Made by a program: the position numbers and the translations under genes. The notes under the pieces were generated by a model. That model had not been told where the DNA came from. It was given only the letters and a program-made list of their open reading frames with translations, and made no database searches. DNA of 64,000 bases from Rhizobium sullae (lineage in GTDB: Bacteria > Pseudomonadota > Alphaproteobacteria > Rhizobiales > Rhizobiaceae): NCBI RefSeq assembly GCF_025200715.1, contig NZ_CP104143.1:3816501-3880500 (forward strand), in the 5' to 3' direction. Positions 8,737-17,224 of this stretch are shown here, in pieces. Numbering within the stretch: the first letter of the stretch is position 1; each line of letters opens with the position of its first letter.

Positions 8737-9143
8737 GATGAAAGGGCTTCCCGCAACTTCGCTATGAATTCATCTCTCTTGCCGGCTTCGTAGGGTTCGG
8801 CCTTACCGAAGCTCCAGACAGGGCCTGGCCAGTTGGCATCGCCTTCGGAGCGGGCAATAACATGAACATGAAGCTGACGCACGATATTGCCAAGAGCCCC
8901 GATATTGATTTTTGTGGCACCGGTGATTTTCTTCAGCGCAGCCGCGGTCATTTCCGTTTCGAAGGTGAGGAGCACCTGATCGAGCGGCGTGAGTTCGAAG
9001 AGCTCCGTGATGTTGGCCCTGCGCGGCACCAGGATCAGCCACGGCCAGCGAGCGTCTTTCGACAGTCGAAGATCGCACAGACCGGTCTGCATGACGCGGT
9101 CGCTGTCGCTCTCCAGCCGGCGGTCGAGAATGAAATCGTCCAA
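8733..9143 (-). CDS. HIT-domain protein (histidine-triad-like nucleotide hydrolase)
   Basis: About 136 residues. The preferred start is TTG at 9143 (LLDDFILDRRLESDS) because GGAGG lies about 9 nt upstream and homologues begin near there; longer in-frame starts exist. The HIT region reads QLHVHVIARSEGDANWPGPVW. It keeps the first two histidines of His-x-His-x-His, but the third position is Ile. This subfamily is usually annotated as HIT or diadenosine tetraphosphate hydrolase-like. It is the first gene of the operon with nudC, which also handles nucleotides. Confidence 0.86.
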   Translation of the reverse strand: MDDFILDRRLESDSDRVMQTGLCDLRLSKDARWPWLILVPRRANITELFELTPLDQVLLTFETEMTAAALKKITGATKINIGALGNIVRQLHVHVIARSEGDANWPGPVWSFGKAEPYEAGKRDEFIAKLREALSS

Positions 9144-9196
9144 CAGGCCATTCCTCCATATTTTTCCTATGATTAGCAGTTTTTTTTTAGCTTGGC

Positions 9197-9225
9197 TTGC
9201 TTTTGATGGCGATATTGCCGATATG
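9197..9225 (+). promoter_or_regulatory. Promoter of the SRP RNA gene
   Basis: TTGCTT (9197-9202) and GATATG (9220-9225) are separated by exactly 17 nt. The first base of the SRP RNA stem, 9233, lies 8 nt beyond the -10 box, a normal start distance. Confidence 0.75.
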
Positions 9226-9232
9226 TGCATTC

Positions 9233-9328
9233 GGGAGGTTGGTGGTGGACGAGCCACTCGCCAACCGGGTCAGGTCCGGAAGGAAGCAGCCCTAACGAGC
9301 CCGGCACGGGTCATCGTGCCAGCCTCCC
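9233..9328 (+). ncRNA. ffs: Signal recognition particle RNA (4.5S, small bacterial type)
   Basis: About 96 nt closed by GGGAGG at 9233-9238 pairing with CCTCCC at 9323-9328. The apical domain contains GGTCAGGTCCGGAAGGAAGC and CAGCCCTAACGAGCCCGG, the universally conserved Ffh-binding loops. It works with Ffh and FtsY in co-translational membrane targeting. Its position just upstream of dnaX is common in Rhizobiales. Confidence 0.96.
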
Positions 9329-9378
9329 ACCCTTCTCTCTTCCAAAAATGCCCGGCGTTCCGGGCGATAAGCAGGGCG

Positions 9379-11250
9379 ATGAGCGACACCGAGCGACAGT
9401 CACAAGATGCCGCCTCGACGGGCACCGGATACCGGGTGCTGGCACGCAAATACCGCCCCAAGGATTTCACGGACCTCATGGTCGGCCAGGAGCCGATGGT
9501 CCGCACGCTAACCAACGCCTTCGAGACCGGCCGTATTGCGCAGGCTTACATGCTGACCGGCGTTCGCGGCGTCGGCAAGACGACGACGGCCCGTATTCTG
9601 GCGCGCGCGCTGAATTACAAGACGCCGGACATCGACAAGCCGACGATCGACCTGCGCGTGCCGGGCGAGCATTGCCAGGCGATCATGGAAGGCCGTCATG
9701 TCGATGTGATCGAGATGGACGCTGCTTCTCATACCGGCATCGACGATATCCGCGAAATCATCGAGCAGGTGCGTTACCGCCCGGTGTCTGCGCGCTACAA
9801 GGTCTATATCATCGATGAAGTGCACATGCTTTCGACGCAGGCTTTCAACGGCTTGCTGAAGACCCTGGAAGAGCCGCCGGAGCATGTGAAGTTCATTTTC
9901 GCGACCACCGAAATCCGCAAGGTTCCGATTACCGTTCTGTCGCGCTGCCAGCGCTTCGATCTGCGCCGTATCAGTGCGTCGGATCTCGTCGGCCTGTTCT
10001 CGGTCATCGCAGCGAAGGAAGGCATCGATGCGGAGCCGGATGCGCTGGCGATGATCGCGCGCGCTGCCGAAGGCTCGGCACGCGATGGTCTTTCGCTGCT
10101 CGACCAGGCAATCGCCCATGGCAGCGGGGCAGTCCAGGCGGAAGCGGTGCGCGGCATGCTCGGCCTTGCCGACCGCGCCCGTATCGTTGATCTCTTCCAG
10201 CATGTCGCCAGAGGCGACGTCGCCGCAGCGCTTGCCGAATTCCAGGCGCAGTATGAGGCCGGCGCAAATCCTGTCGTCGTATTGACCGATCTTGCCGATT
10301 TCACCCATCTCGTCACCCGGTTGAAATATGTGCCGGACGCCGCTAATGACCCATCGCTTAGCGAAGTCGAGCGCACCAGGGCTTCCGAGTTCGCTCAAGG
10401 AATTGCGGTGACGACGCTGTCGCGCATCTGGCAGATGCTGTTGAAAGGCATTCCCGAAACCGAAAGCTCTTCGCGCACGGCCGGTGCCGCGGAAATGGTG
10501 CTGATCCGGCTTGCGCATGCAGCACATCTGCCGGCACCCGAAGATGCAGCACGGCGGCTCGCCGAGCTCTCCGAGAATGGCGGCTCACGTCCCTCGCCTA
10601 CGCCGTCGGGTAACGGCGGCAATGGCGCCCATGTACCATATCAATCAGCAATAGCCACACGCGCGGCGGAGAGTACGCCGAGGCCGCAGCCTTCGGGGGG
10701 GGCGGCCACGATGCTGCGTGCTGTACCCAATTCCGATCCGCAGCCGATGCAGGCAGGTCGCATCGAGACGAAGCCGACAGAAGCGCCGACGCCGCTTGTT
10801 CCCGTCAAATCGATCGCCGATATCGTCAATCTCGCGACCGAGAAGCGCGATCCGAAGCTGAGGGCGCTGGTCCGCAATTTCGTTCGGCCGGTGAAGATCG
10901 AGAAAGGCCGCCTCGACGTGAACCTCATTGAGGGCGCACCGACGACGCTGCTCAACGAACTGGCTGTCAAACTGAAGGAGTGGACCGGCATCCACTGGAT
11001 CGTCAGCCTCAGCCGTGAGGCCGGCGATCCGACGATGGTCGAGGCGGAAGCCAAGGCCAAGGAGCAGCAGGTGAGCGACGCCCGGCAGGATCCGGATGTG
11101 GCAGCGATCCTCGCTCAGTTCCCGGGCGCAAAGATCATCGATGTTAGAGTGAGAGCATCCGAACCGGAAGAGGAGGGCGAGGCGAAGCCGCCCGCGGCCG
11201 CCGAATCCGAAGAGGGCGACATTCTGCCCGGCGACGACATAGAATTCTAA
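9379..11250 (+). CDS. dnaX: DNA polymerase III subunits gamma and tau
   Basis: This 623-residue clamp-loader ATPase starts at ATG 9379 with MSDTERQSQDAAS. Walker A GVRGVGKTT is at 61-69, the DEVHMLS Walker B follows and the sensor motifs are intact. A Pro/Ala/Gly-rich linker at about 390-470 precedes the tau C-terminal domain. Only one cysteine (Cys99 in GEHCQAI) remains where most DnaX proteins have four zinc ligands. An eight-G run at 10695-10702 lies in the linker, near where other bacteria make the short gamma form. ybaB follows. Confidence 0.94.
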   Translation: MSDTERQSQDAASTGTGYRVLARKYRPKDFTDLMVGQEPMVRTLTNAFETGRIAQAYMLTGVRGVGKTTTARILARALNYKTPDIDKPTIDLRVPGEHCQAIMEGRHVDVIEMDAASHTGIDDIREIIEQVRYRPVSARYKVYIIDEVHMLSTQAFNGLLKTLEEPPEHVKFIFATTEIRKVPITVLSRCQRFDLRRISASDLVGLFSVIAAKEGIDAEPDALAMIARAAEGSARDGLSLLDQAIAHGSGAVQAEAVRGMLGLADRARIVDLFQHVARGDVAAALAEFQAQYEAGANPVVVLTDLADFTHLVTRLKYVPDAANDPSLSEVERTRASEFAQGIAVTTLSRIWQMLLKGIPETESSSRTAGAAEMVLIRLAHAAHLPAPEDAARRLAELSENGGSRPSPTPSGNGGNGAHVPYQSAIATRAAESTPRPQPSGGAATMLRAVPNSDPQPMQAGRIETKPTEAPTPLVPVKSIADIVNLATEKRDPKLRALVRNFVRPVKIEKGRLDVNLIEGAPTTLLNELAVKLKEWTGIHWIVSLSREAGDPTMVEAEAKAKEQQVSDARQDPDVAAILAQFPGAKIIDVRVRASEPEEEGEAKPPAAAESEEGDILPGDDIEF

Positions 11251-11272
11251 GAGTTGAAGAAGGAAGCAGGCG

Positions 11273-11596
11273 ATGCGCGACATCATGGGCATGATGGGCA
11301 AAGTCAAGGAAATGCAGGCCAAGATGGAGCAGATGCAGGCGGAAATCGCCGAGCTTCAGGCCGAAGGCAAGGCGGGCGGCGGTCTCGTGACCGTTGTCAT
11401 CAGCGGCAAGGGTGAACTGAAGAGCTTAAAAATCGACCCGTCGCTCTTCAAAGAAGACGACGTCGAGATCCTCGAAGACCTGATCGTTGCCGCTCATAAG
11501 GACGCCAAGGACAAGGCGGAGGCCGCCGCAGCCGAAAAGACAAAGGCGCTCACGGCCGGCCTGCCGATCCCGCCCGGCTTCAAGATGCCGTTCTGA
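11273..11596 (+). CDS. ybaB: YbaB/EbfC nucleoid-associated protein
   Basis: This 107-residue protein begins [20 protein letters not shown] with a Met/Gln-rich helix. The central [20 protein letters not shown] and the C-terminal [12 protein letters not shown] are typical of YbaB/EbfC, a dimeric DNA-binding protein. dnaX-ybaB-recR is a widespread cluster; here a LysE gene is inserted before recR. The 22-nt gap from dnaX carries a GAAGGAAG ribosome site. Confidence 0.93.
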   Translation: MRDIMGMMGKVKEMQAKMEQMQAEIAELQAEGKAGGGLVTVVISGKGELKSLKIDPSLFKEDDVEILEDLIVAAHKDAKDKAEAAAAEKTKALTAGLPIPPGFKMPF

Positions 11597-11629
11597 GCTT
11601 AGCAGTCATCTTCACGGAGGAGACCGGCG

Positions 11630-12241
11630 ATGACGCTGACCAGTCTCATTGTTTTTGCCGGCGCTCTTTTCATGGCCGCCGGCTCGCCGGGGCCGAGTGT
11701 CGCGGCGCTTGTCGCCCGCGTGCTGTCGAAGGGTGCCCGCGATGTTCTGCCTTTTCTCGCCGCCATGTGGATCGGCGAGGCGATCTGGCTGACTTGCGCG
11801 GTGGCGGGCCTTGCTGCCGTTGCCGAAACCTTCCATTGGGCCTTCGTCGCCATCAAATGGCTCGGTGTCTGCTACCTACTTTATCTCGCATGGAAGATGT
11901 GGTTCGTCTCGTCTGATACGAGCGAGGAAAAGCTGCCTGAAGCGCAATCCGCCGCAAAACTCTTCTTTGGGGGCATGACGGTGACGCTTGGCAATCCGAA
12001 GATCATGATGTTCTACGTCGCCCTGCTGCCATCGATCATCGATATCCATTCGGTGACGATTATAGGTTGGGCAGAACTCGTCGCGACCATGTTCGTCGTG
12101 CTGGTCCTGATCGACGTTAGCTGGGCATTACTTGCCGCAAAAGCCCGCGGCTTCCTGAAAAGCCGCCGTGCGGTTCGGATCGCGAACCGTGCCAGCGCCG
12201 GAACCATGGCCGGTGCCGCTGTCGCAATCGCGATGCGCTGA
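11630..12241 (+). CDS. LysE/RhtB-family amino-acid exporter
   Basis: This 203-residue hydrophobic protein has about six membrane helices. The N-terminal SPGPSVAALVARVLSKGARD segment is the LysE/RhtB family signature. Members export amino acids or homoserine lactone-like compounds from the inner membrane. The substrate is not evident. It sits between ybaB and recR with a GGAGGAGACC ribosome site and probably shares the dnaX transcript. Confidence 0.88.
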   Translation: MTLTSLIVFAGALFMAAGSPGPSVAALVARVLSKGARDVLPFLAAMWIGEAIWLTCAVAGLAAVAETFHWAFVAIKWLGVCYLLYLAWKMWFVSSDTSEEKLPEAQSAAKLFFGGMTVTLGNPKIMMFYVALLPSIIDIHSVTIIGWAELVATMFVVLVLIDVSWALLAAKARGFLKSRRAVRIANRASAGTMAGAAVAIAMR

Positions 12242-12355
12242 TCTTAATTGCCGGGCAGCCATTCGGGGTTGCCGGTGCAGACGGCGCGTATTTTCAGCAT
12301 AAGGCCGATTCTTTCCGCGATTCCGTTTTGGCAACATATGAGCTAAGAACGGCAA

Positions 12356-12961
12356 ATGGCAAAGCGAGTCACCGGCCCCGAAATTGAAAAACTCATCCAG
12401 CTTCTGGCGAAGGTGCCGGGTCTCGGGCCTCGCTCGGCCCGGCGCGCGGCGCTACACCTCATCAAGAAGAAGGACCAGCTGCTCGGACCGCTGTCGAGCG
12501 CGATGGGCGAAGCCTACGACAAGGTGAAAATCTGCTCGCGCTGCGGCAATGTCGATACAGTCGATCCCTGCACGGTCTGCACCGATGAGCGCCGCGACCA
12601 GTCCGTCATCATCGTCGTCGAGGATGTTTCCGATCTCTGGGCATTGGAACGCGCCGGGGTGATGAACGCTGCATATCATGTTCTCGGCGGCACGCTTTCG
12701 CCGCTCGATGGCGTCGGGCCGGATGACCTGAACATTCGCGGACTGATCGATCGCGTCGGGGAGGGTGGTATTCGCGAACTCATCATCGCCGTCAACGCGA
12801 CCGTCGAGGGTCAAACCACAGCGCACTATATAACGGACCAGCTGGCGGGATTGGACGTGAAGATCACGCGGCTGGCGCATGGCGTGCCGGTCGGCGGCGA
12901 ACTCGACTACCTCGACGAGGGGACATTGGCTGCAGCGCTTCGCGCGCGGACAGTGATTTAG
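12356..12961 (+). CDS. recR: Recombination mediator RecR
   Basis: This 201-residue protein has an N-terminal helix-hairpin-helix ([16 protein letters not shown]), a four-cysteine zinc finger CSRCGN...CTVC near residues 59-74, and a Toprim domain with [15 protein letters not shown]. RecR works with RecO/RecF to load RecA at single-stranded gaps. A 114-nt gap to the LysE gene leaves room for its own promoter. The next gene starts 11 nt after its stop. Confidence 0.95.
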   Translation: MAKRVTGPEIEKLIQLLAKVPGLGPRSARRAALHLIKKKDQLLGPLSSAMGEAYDKVKICSRCGNVDTVDPCTVCTDERRDQSVIIVVEDVSDLWALERAGVMNAAYHVLGGTLSPLDGVGPDDLNIRGLIDRVGEGGIRELIIAVNATVEGQTTAHYITDQLAGLDVKITRLAHGVPVGGELDYLDEGTLAAALRARTVI

Positions 12962-12972
12962 AGGAGATGAGT

Positions 12973-14220
12973 ATGAGTATTTTCGGCCGCCTTGCCGTCG
13001 TGAGCGTAGCGCTAGTGGCGCTGTCGCATTTGCCGGCCGCGGCTGCCTCGAAAGCCGATGTCGAAGCGCAGTTTCGGAAATGGGTTTTGAGTGAATTGCG
13101 TCCGGAAGCGGAGAAAAACGGCATATCAGCAAAGACATTCCAGGCGGCTTTTTCGGGCGTGGTACTCAACTGGAGTCTCCCCGATCTTGCACCTCCCGGA
13201 TTCCCACCGCCGAAGGAACGCAAGCAGACGCAGGCGGAGTTTTCTTCGCCGGGTCCGTATTTCAATGAGGACCGGCTGAAGAAGCTGGCGGCAACCGGAC
13301 GTGGTTTTGCCTCGCAATATGCCTCGACGCTGAGGCGCATCGAAAAGACTTATGGCGTGCCGGGTTCGATTGTGCTGGCGATCTGGGGCCGCGAGACGGG
13401 ATTCGGGGCGGCAAAGATCCCCAATTCGGCAATCGAGGTGCTGGCGACCAAGGCCTTCATGTCGACCCGCAAAGAAATGTTCCGTGTCGAGCTGATTGCC
13501 GCACTTCACATTCTCGATGGCGGTGATGTGGCGCCTGCCGATTTCAAGAGCTCTTGGGCCGGCGCGCTCGGCCAACCGCAATTCATGCCGACCAGCTATC
13601 TGAAATATGCGGTCGATTTCGACGGTGACGGGCACCGCAATATCTGGACGTCGGTGCCGGACACGCTGGCATCCATAGCCAGCTATCTTGTCGAGAAGGG
13701 TTGGCAGCGCAACCGCGATTGGGGCTTCGAGGTGACGATCCCGGCAACAGTCTCCTGCGCGCAGGAAGGACCGGACCTTGCAAAGCCGCTCTCGCATTGG
13801 GCTTCGCTCGGCATCGATCGCATCTCGGGCAAGGGCTTTCCATCTGGCGAGATGAAGGCTGAAGGCATGATGCTGGTGCCGGCCGGGCGTGATGGGCCGG
13901 AATTCCTCGTCACGCCGAACTTCTACATCATCAAGGAATACAACAACTCCGATCTCTATGCGCTCTATATCGGCAACCTCGCCGACCGGATCGCCTATGG
14001 CTCGGGCGCTTTTCAGGGTGCCTGGGGCGATGTCGGCAAAATGCTGCGCTCCGATGTAGCGGCAATGCAGAAGGCGCTCGAGCGCCAGGGCTACGATGTC
14101 GGCGGGTCGGACGGCTTGCCGGGCTATAAAACCCGCCGCTCGATTGGGCAGTGGCAGGAAAAGAATGGAATGAAACCAACCTGCTTCCCCGATGCTTCGA
14201 TGAAGGGAAAGTTGAAATAA
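12973..14220 (+). CDS. Lytic murein transglycosylase (MltB-like, SLT_2) with peptidoglycan-binding domain
   Basis: This 415-residue exported protein starts at ATG 12973, which has GAGGAG 6 nt upstream and is better placed than the ATG two codons earlier. A signal peptide ends near residue 25 (LPAAAAS). The catalytic glutamate lies in IWGRETGFGAAKIPN, followed by GALGQPQFMPTSYLKYAVDFDG. A C-terminal PG_binding_1 domain (MQKALERQGYDVGG) anchors it to the wall. It cleaves glycan strands to anhydro-muropeptides in the periplasm. Confidence 0.92.
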   Translation: MSIFGRLAVVSVALVALSHLPAAAASKADVEAQFRKWVLSELRPEAEKNGISAKTFQAAFSGVVLNWSLPDLAPPGFPPPKERKQTQAEFSSPGPYFNEDRLKKLAATGRGFASQYASTLRRIEKTYGVPGSIVLAIWGRETGFGAAKIPNSAIEVLATKAFMSTRKEMFRVELIAALHILDGGDVAPADFKSSWAGALGQPQFMPTSYLKYAVDFDGDGHRNIWTSVPDTLASIASYLVEKGWQRNRDWGFEVTIPATVSCAQEGPDLAKPLSHWASLGIDRISGKGFPSGEMKAEGMMLVPAGRDGPEFLVTPNFYIIKEYNNSDLYALYIGNLADRIAYGSGAFQGAWGDVGKMLRSDVAAMQKALERQGYDVGGSDGLPGYKTRRSIGQWQEKNGMKPTCFPDASMKGKLK

Positions 14221-14224
14221 GCTT

Positions 14225-14683
14225 TCAGAGACTGCGTTTCAGCCCCTCATGGCTCGCGGTGAAGCCGAGCTTTTCATAAAAGCGAATGGAATCCGTCCGG
14301 GATTTGTCGGAGGTGAGCTGCACGATCTTGCAGCCCCGCGCGCGGCATGTTTCGACTGCCCATTCGATGAATGCGGTGCCCAGACCGCTGCCGCGCGCTT
14401 CCCTTGCAATCCTTACGCTCTCGATCTGCCCGCGCCATGTGCCGGTGCGCGACAGGCCGGGAATGAACGAAAGCTGCAGGCAGCCGATGACGTGGTCCTT
14501 TTGATCCACGGCAACCACCAGCAGTTGGTTTTCATCCGCATCGATCGCGGCAAAGGCGGTCTGATAGCGCTGATCGATGGGATCGGTAACGAATTCTCTT
14601 CCTTGGCCGATATCGTCGTCTGCAAGCAGCCGGATGATATCGATAAGATCGGTTTCGCGGGCTTTTCGGAACGAATGCGTCAT
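14225..14683 (-). CDS. GNAT-family N-acetyltransferase
   Basis: In this 152-residue protein the acetyl-CoA motif appears as ESVRIAREARGSGLGTAFIEWAVE, and IRFYEKLGFTASHEGLKRSL closes the GNAT fold. The acceptor is unknown. It lies 9 nt downstream of the MFS exporter on the same strand, so the two are probably co-transcribed. It converges with the transglycosylase gene, 4 nt apart. Confidence 0.88.
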   Translation of the reverse strand: MTHSFRKARETDLIDIIRLLADDDIGQGREFVTDPIDQRYQTAFAAIDADENQLLVVAVDQKDHVIGCLQLSFIPGLSRTGTWRGQIESVRIAREARGSGLGTAFIEWAVETCRARGCKIVQLTSDKSRTDSIRFYEKLGFTASHEGLKRSL

Positions 14684-14692
14684 CGCAGTGAC

Positions 14693-16324
14693 TCAATGGT
14701 GAAGATCGATCGGCGCCTTGTGAAAGACATCGTCGGATGGCGGGATGGTCTGCCGCTCGATCATGCGGTGAACATGCGGCGCAGCCGTGCCGCGGTGGAG
14801 GGCGCGCAATCGATCATAGTTTTCAGCATCGGCCTGCGTGCGGCGCTGATTGTGGCGGATGTACTCGACCCAGGTCGGCGTGTGATACGTCTCGGTCCAG
14901 GTGCCGGGACTTTCGAGGTCGCGCATTAGCGCCCAGTTGCGTGCGCCGTCGCGGATGCGGATGCGCCGCCGTTCCCCCATTAGCTTCAGGAATTCCGGCA
15001 GATCGTTATCGCCAATCTGATAATCGACCTGGATGACGATCGGCCCGCTCCGGGGCGTGATATCGAGGCCGAGGGCAGGCTCGGTGAAGCGGTTGAGCGG
15101 ATCGAGATTGAGCGAGGCAAAGGCCGGCATCGAGAAGCGAAAGCCGATAACGATGCCGATCATCATCACCGCGGCTGAGCCATAGAGCGCGCTCGACACG
15201 CCGAAGCGGTCGGCAGCGACACCCCAGAGCCAGCTGCCGGCGGCAATCCCGCCGAAGGTGACCGTCTGATAAAGTGAAAGCGCCCGGCCGACGACCCAGC
15301 GTGGCGTCGAAAGCTGCACAATCGTGTTGAACAGTGAAAGCGCTAGCACCCAGCACGCGCCGGAAACGAGCAGCCCGACGGAGGTGAGCACGGCAAACTG
15401 GCTCGACGCAGCAATCACCATGCTGATGGCAAAGCCAGTAAAGGCGTAGCGGATGATGGCCTCGCTGCTGAACATCTCGCGCAAGCGCGCATTGAGCGCC
15501 CCGCCACCGATTGCGCCAATGCCGAAGGAGCCGAGCATGAAGCCGTAGGTCAGCGGCCCGCCGGCGACGAGATCGATCGCGACGATCGGCAGAAGCGCGA
15601 GCACCGAGCTTGCGCCGATACCGAAGATCAAACCGCGGATCAGCACCTTTTCGAGGTTCGGCGACATTGAGACATACCGAAGACCGGCGGAGATCGCACT
15701 CCCGAGGCTTTCCCTCGGAAGGGTGGAAACAGGCAGCGACGGCTTCCAGCGCGTGAGCGCATAGATGAGCGCGAAATAACTGGCCGTATTCACCATGAAA
15801 GCAGCGGCGGCGCCCGCCGTCGCGACAATCACGCCGCCGATGGCGGGGCCGACGCTGCGGGTCATGTTGAAGCCCATGCTGTTCAGCGTTACCGCATTCG
15901 GCAGATCGGCGCGCGGCACCATATCGCCGACGGAAGCCTGCCAGGATGGGTTGTTGAGCGCAGTACCGCAGCCAATCAGGAAGGTGAAGAACAGGAGCAG
16001 CCAGGGCGTGATCCAGCCGAGCAAGGCGCAGGCGGTTAGAATAATCGAGACGGCCAGCATGAGAAATTGCGCCGTCAGCATCACCCGCCGCCGGTCGAAA
16101 TTGTCGGCAAGCGCGCCTGAAATGAGCGAAAACAGCATGATGGGAAGTGCTGTCGAGGTCTGGACCAGCGCCACCATGTCCTCGGAAGCCGTGAGGGTCG
16201 TCATCATCCACGCGGCGCCCACCGCCTGGACCAAGCCGCCGAAATTCGAGGCGAGGCTTGCGAACCAGATTGTGCGGTAGGTTTCATGCTTCAGCGGCGC
16301 CAGCGTTGATGAATTGGATGGCAC
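14693..16324 (-). CDS. MFS transporter, MFS_3 (DUF894/EntS-like) with C-terminal cytoplasmic domain
   Basis: This 543-residue protein starts at GTG 16324 behind GGGAGGAATC. The first roughly 410 residues form about 12 membrane helices with MFS features such as the DNFDRRRVM loop. The last roughly 120 residues (from IVIQVDYQIGDND) are soluble, resemble an antibiotic-biosynthesis-monooxygenase-like fold, and are common in the MFS_3 family. It probably exports a small molecule or siderophore; the substrate is unknown. The GNAT gene follows in the same transcript. Confidence 0.87.
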   Translation of the reverse strand: MPSNSSTLAPLKHETYRTIWFASLASNFGGLVQAVGAAWMMTTLTASEDMVALVQTSTALPIMLFSLISGALADNFDRRRVMLTAQFLMLAVSIILTACALLGWITPWLLLFFTFLIGCGTALNNPSWQASVGDMVPRADLPNAVTLNSMGFNMTRSVGPAIGGVIVATAGAAAAFMVNTASYFALIYALTRWKPSLPVSTLPRESLGSAISAGLRYVSMSPNLEKVLIRGLIFGIGASSVLALLPIVAIDLVAGGPLTYGFMLGSFGIGAIGGGALNARLREMFSSEAIIRYAFTGFAISMVIAASSQFAVLTSVGLLVSGACWVLALSLFNTIVQLSTPRWVVGRALSLYQTVTFGGIAAGSWLWGVAADRFGVSSALYGSAAVMMIGIVIGFRFSMPAFASLNLDPLNRFTEPALGLDITPRSGPIVIQVDYQIGDNDLPEFLKLMGERRRIRIRDGARNWALMRDLESPGTWTETYHTPTWVEYIRHNQRRTQADAENYDRLRALHRGTAAPHVHRMIERQTIPPSDDVFHKAPIDLHH

Positions 16325-16426
16325 GATTCCTCCCGCTTGCTAAATTCTCCCTCGGCTCCAATATATGATGAACCTCGACGGTGGCTAGGCGCGATTGCGC
16401 CGCCGCGGCGCATTTGAGCCGAGAGC

Positions 16427-16455
16427 TTGCAATTTCATAAAAACGGGCCTATATG
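16427..16455 (+). promoter_or_regulatory. Promoter of the rimP-nusA-infB operon
   Basis: TTGCAA at 16427-16432 and TATATG at 16450-16455 are separated by 17 nt, an excellent sigma-70-type promoter. The expected start is near 16462, about 20 nt before a terminator hairpin and about 100 nt before rimP. Confidence 0.75.
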
Positions 16456-16482
16456 CCACTCAAATTCTTGATCGTGCGATGA

Positions 16483-16512
16483 AGAGTGGGCCGCAAGGAC
16501 CCGCTCTTTTTT
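16483..16512 (+). terminator. Intrinsic terminator/attenuator in the rimP leader
   Basis: A ten-pair stem (AGAGTGGGCC with GGACCCGCTCT, one bulged A and one G-U pair) is capped by a GCAA tetraloop and followed by six Ts. It lies between the promoter and rimP, so it should stop most transcripts after about 50 nt unless antitermination occurs. Alternatively it ends a separate tiny RNA. Confidence 0.75.
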
Positions 16513-16559
16513 ATTAGCGCGATCGTCCAAATGCATGAAAATTGCGAGGAGCGCATCGC

Positions 16560-17165
16560 TTGTCGGATCCGACGAACGCAGACAATGAACTTGAGCCGCG
16601 GCTGATTACCGAAACCGGGCTTGACCAGCGCCTTGCCGACATCATCGAACCTGTGCTCGTCGGCATGGGCTTCCGCCTGATCCGCGTGCGCATGCTCAAC
16701 CAGAACGGCGCTACGCTGCAGATCATGGCAGAGCGCAACAATGGCACGATGAGCGTCGAAGACTGCGAAGAGGTCTCGATGGCTATTTCTCCGGTTCTTG
16801 ATGTGGAAGATCCGATCGATCGGGAGTATCATCTAGAGGTGTCTTCGCCCGGTATCGACCGCCCTTTGGTGCGGAAATCCGATTTCACCCGTTGGCAAGG
16901 ACACCTTGTGAAGTGCGAAACGTCGATCATAATCGGCAACCGCAAGCGCTTTCGCGGAAAGATCATCGAAGCGAACGCGGATGGTTTCACGCTCGAACGT
17001 GACCAGGTTGCCTATGGCGAAGAGCAGAAGGTCACCATTCCCTTCACGGCGCTCAGCGATGCGAAGCTCATTCTGACCGACGATCTGATCCGCGATGCGC
17101 TACGCGCCGATAAGGCCGCGAAAGCGCAGGCAGCGAACCAGAACGAAGCGGAAGACGAAGAATAA
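16560..17165 (+). CDS. rimP: Ribosome maturation factor RimP
   Basis: This 201-residue protein is needed for 30S subunit assembly. TTG at 16560 ([20 protein letters not shown]) is chosen because AGGAG sits 8 nt upstream and rhizobial homologues start there. The N-terminal alpha-beta domain contains [20 protein letters not shown] and [14 protein letters not shown], the family signature. The acidic tail ends EAEDEE. It is the first gene of the rimP-nusA-ylxR-infB-rbfA-truB cluster. Confidence 0.94.
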   Translation: MSDPTNADNELEPRLITETGLDQRLADIIEPVLVGMGFRLIRVRMLNQNGATLQIMAERNNGTMSVEDCEEVSMAISPVLDVEDPIDREYHLEVSSPGIDRPLVRKSDFTRWQGHLVKCETSIIIGNRKRFRGKIIEANADGFTLERDQVAYGEEQKVTIPFTALSDAKLILTDDLIRDALRADKAAKAQAANQNEAEDEE

Positions 17166-17224
17166 CCGATCAACTACGGCACCAGGGACGGGAACCCGGA
17201 AGGCCAAGACGGAGAGATAAGACA

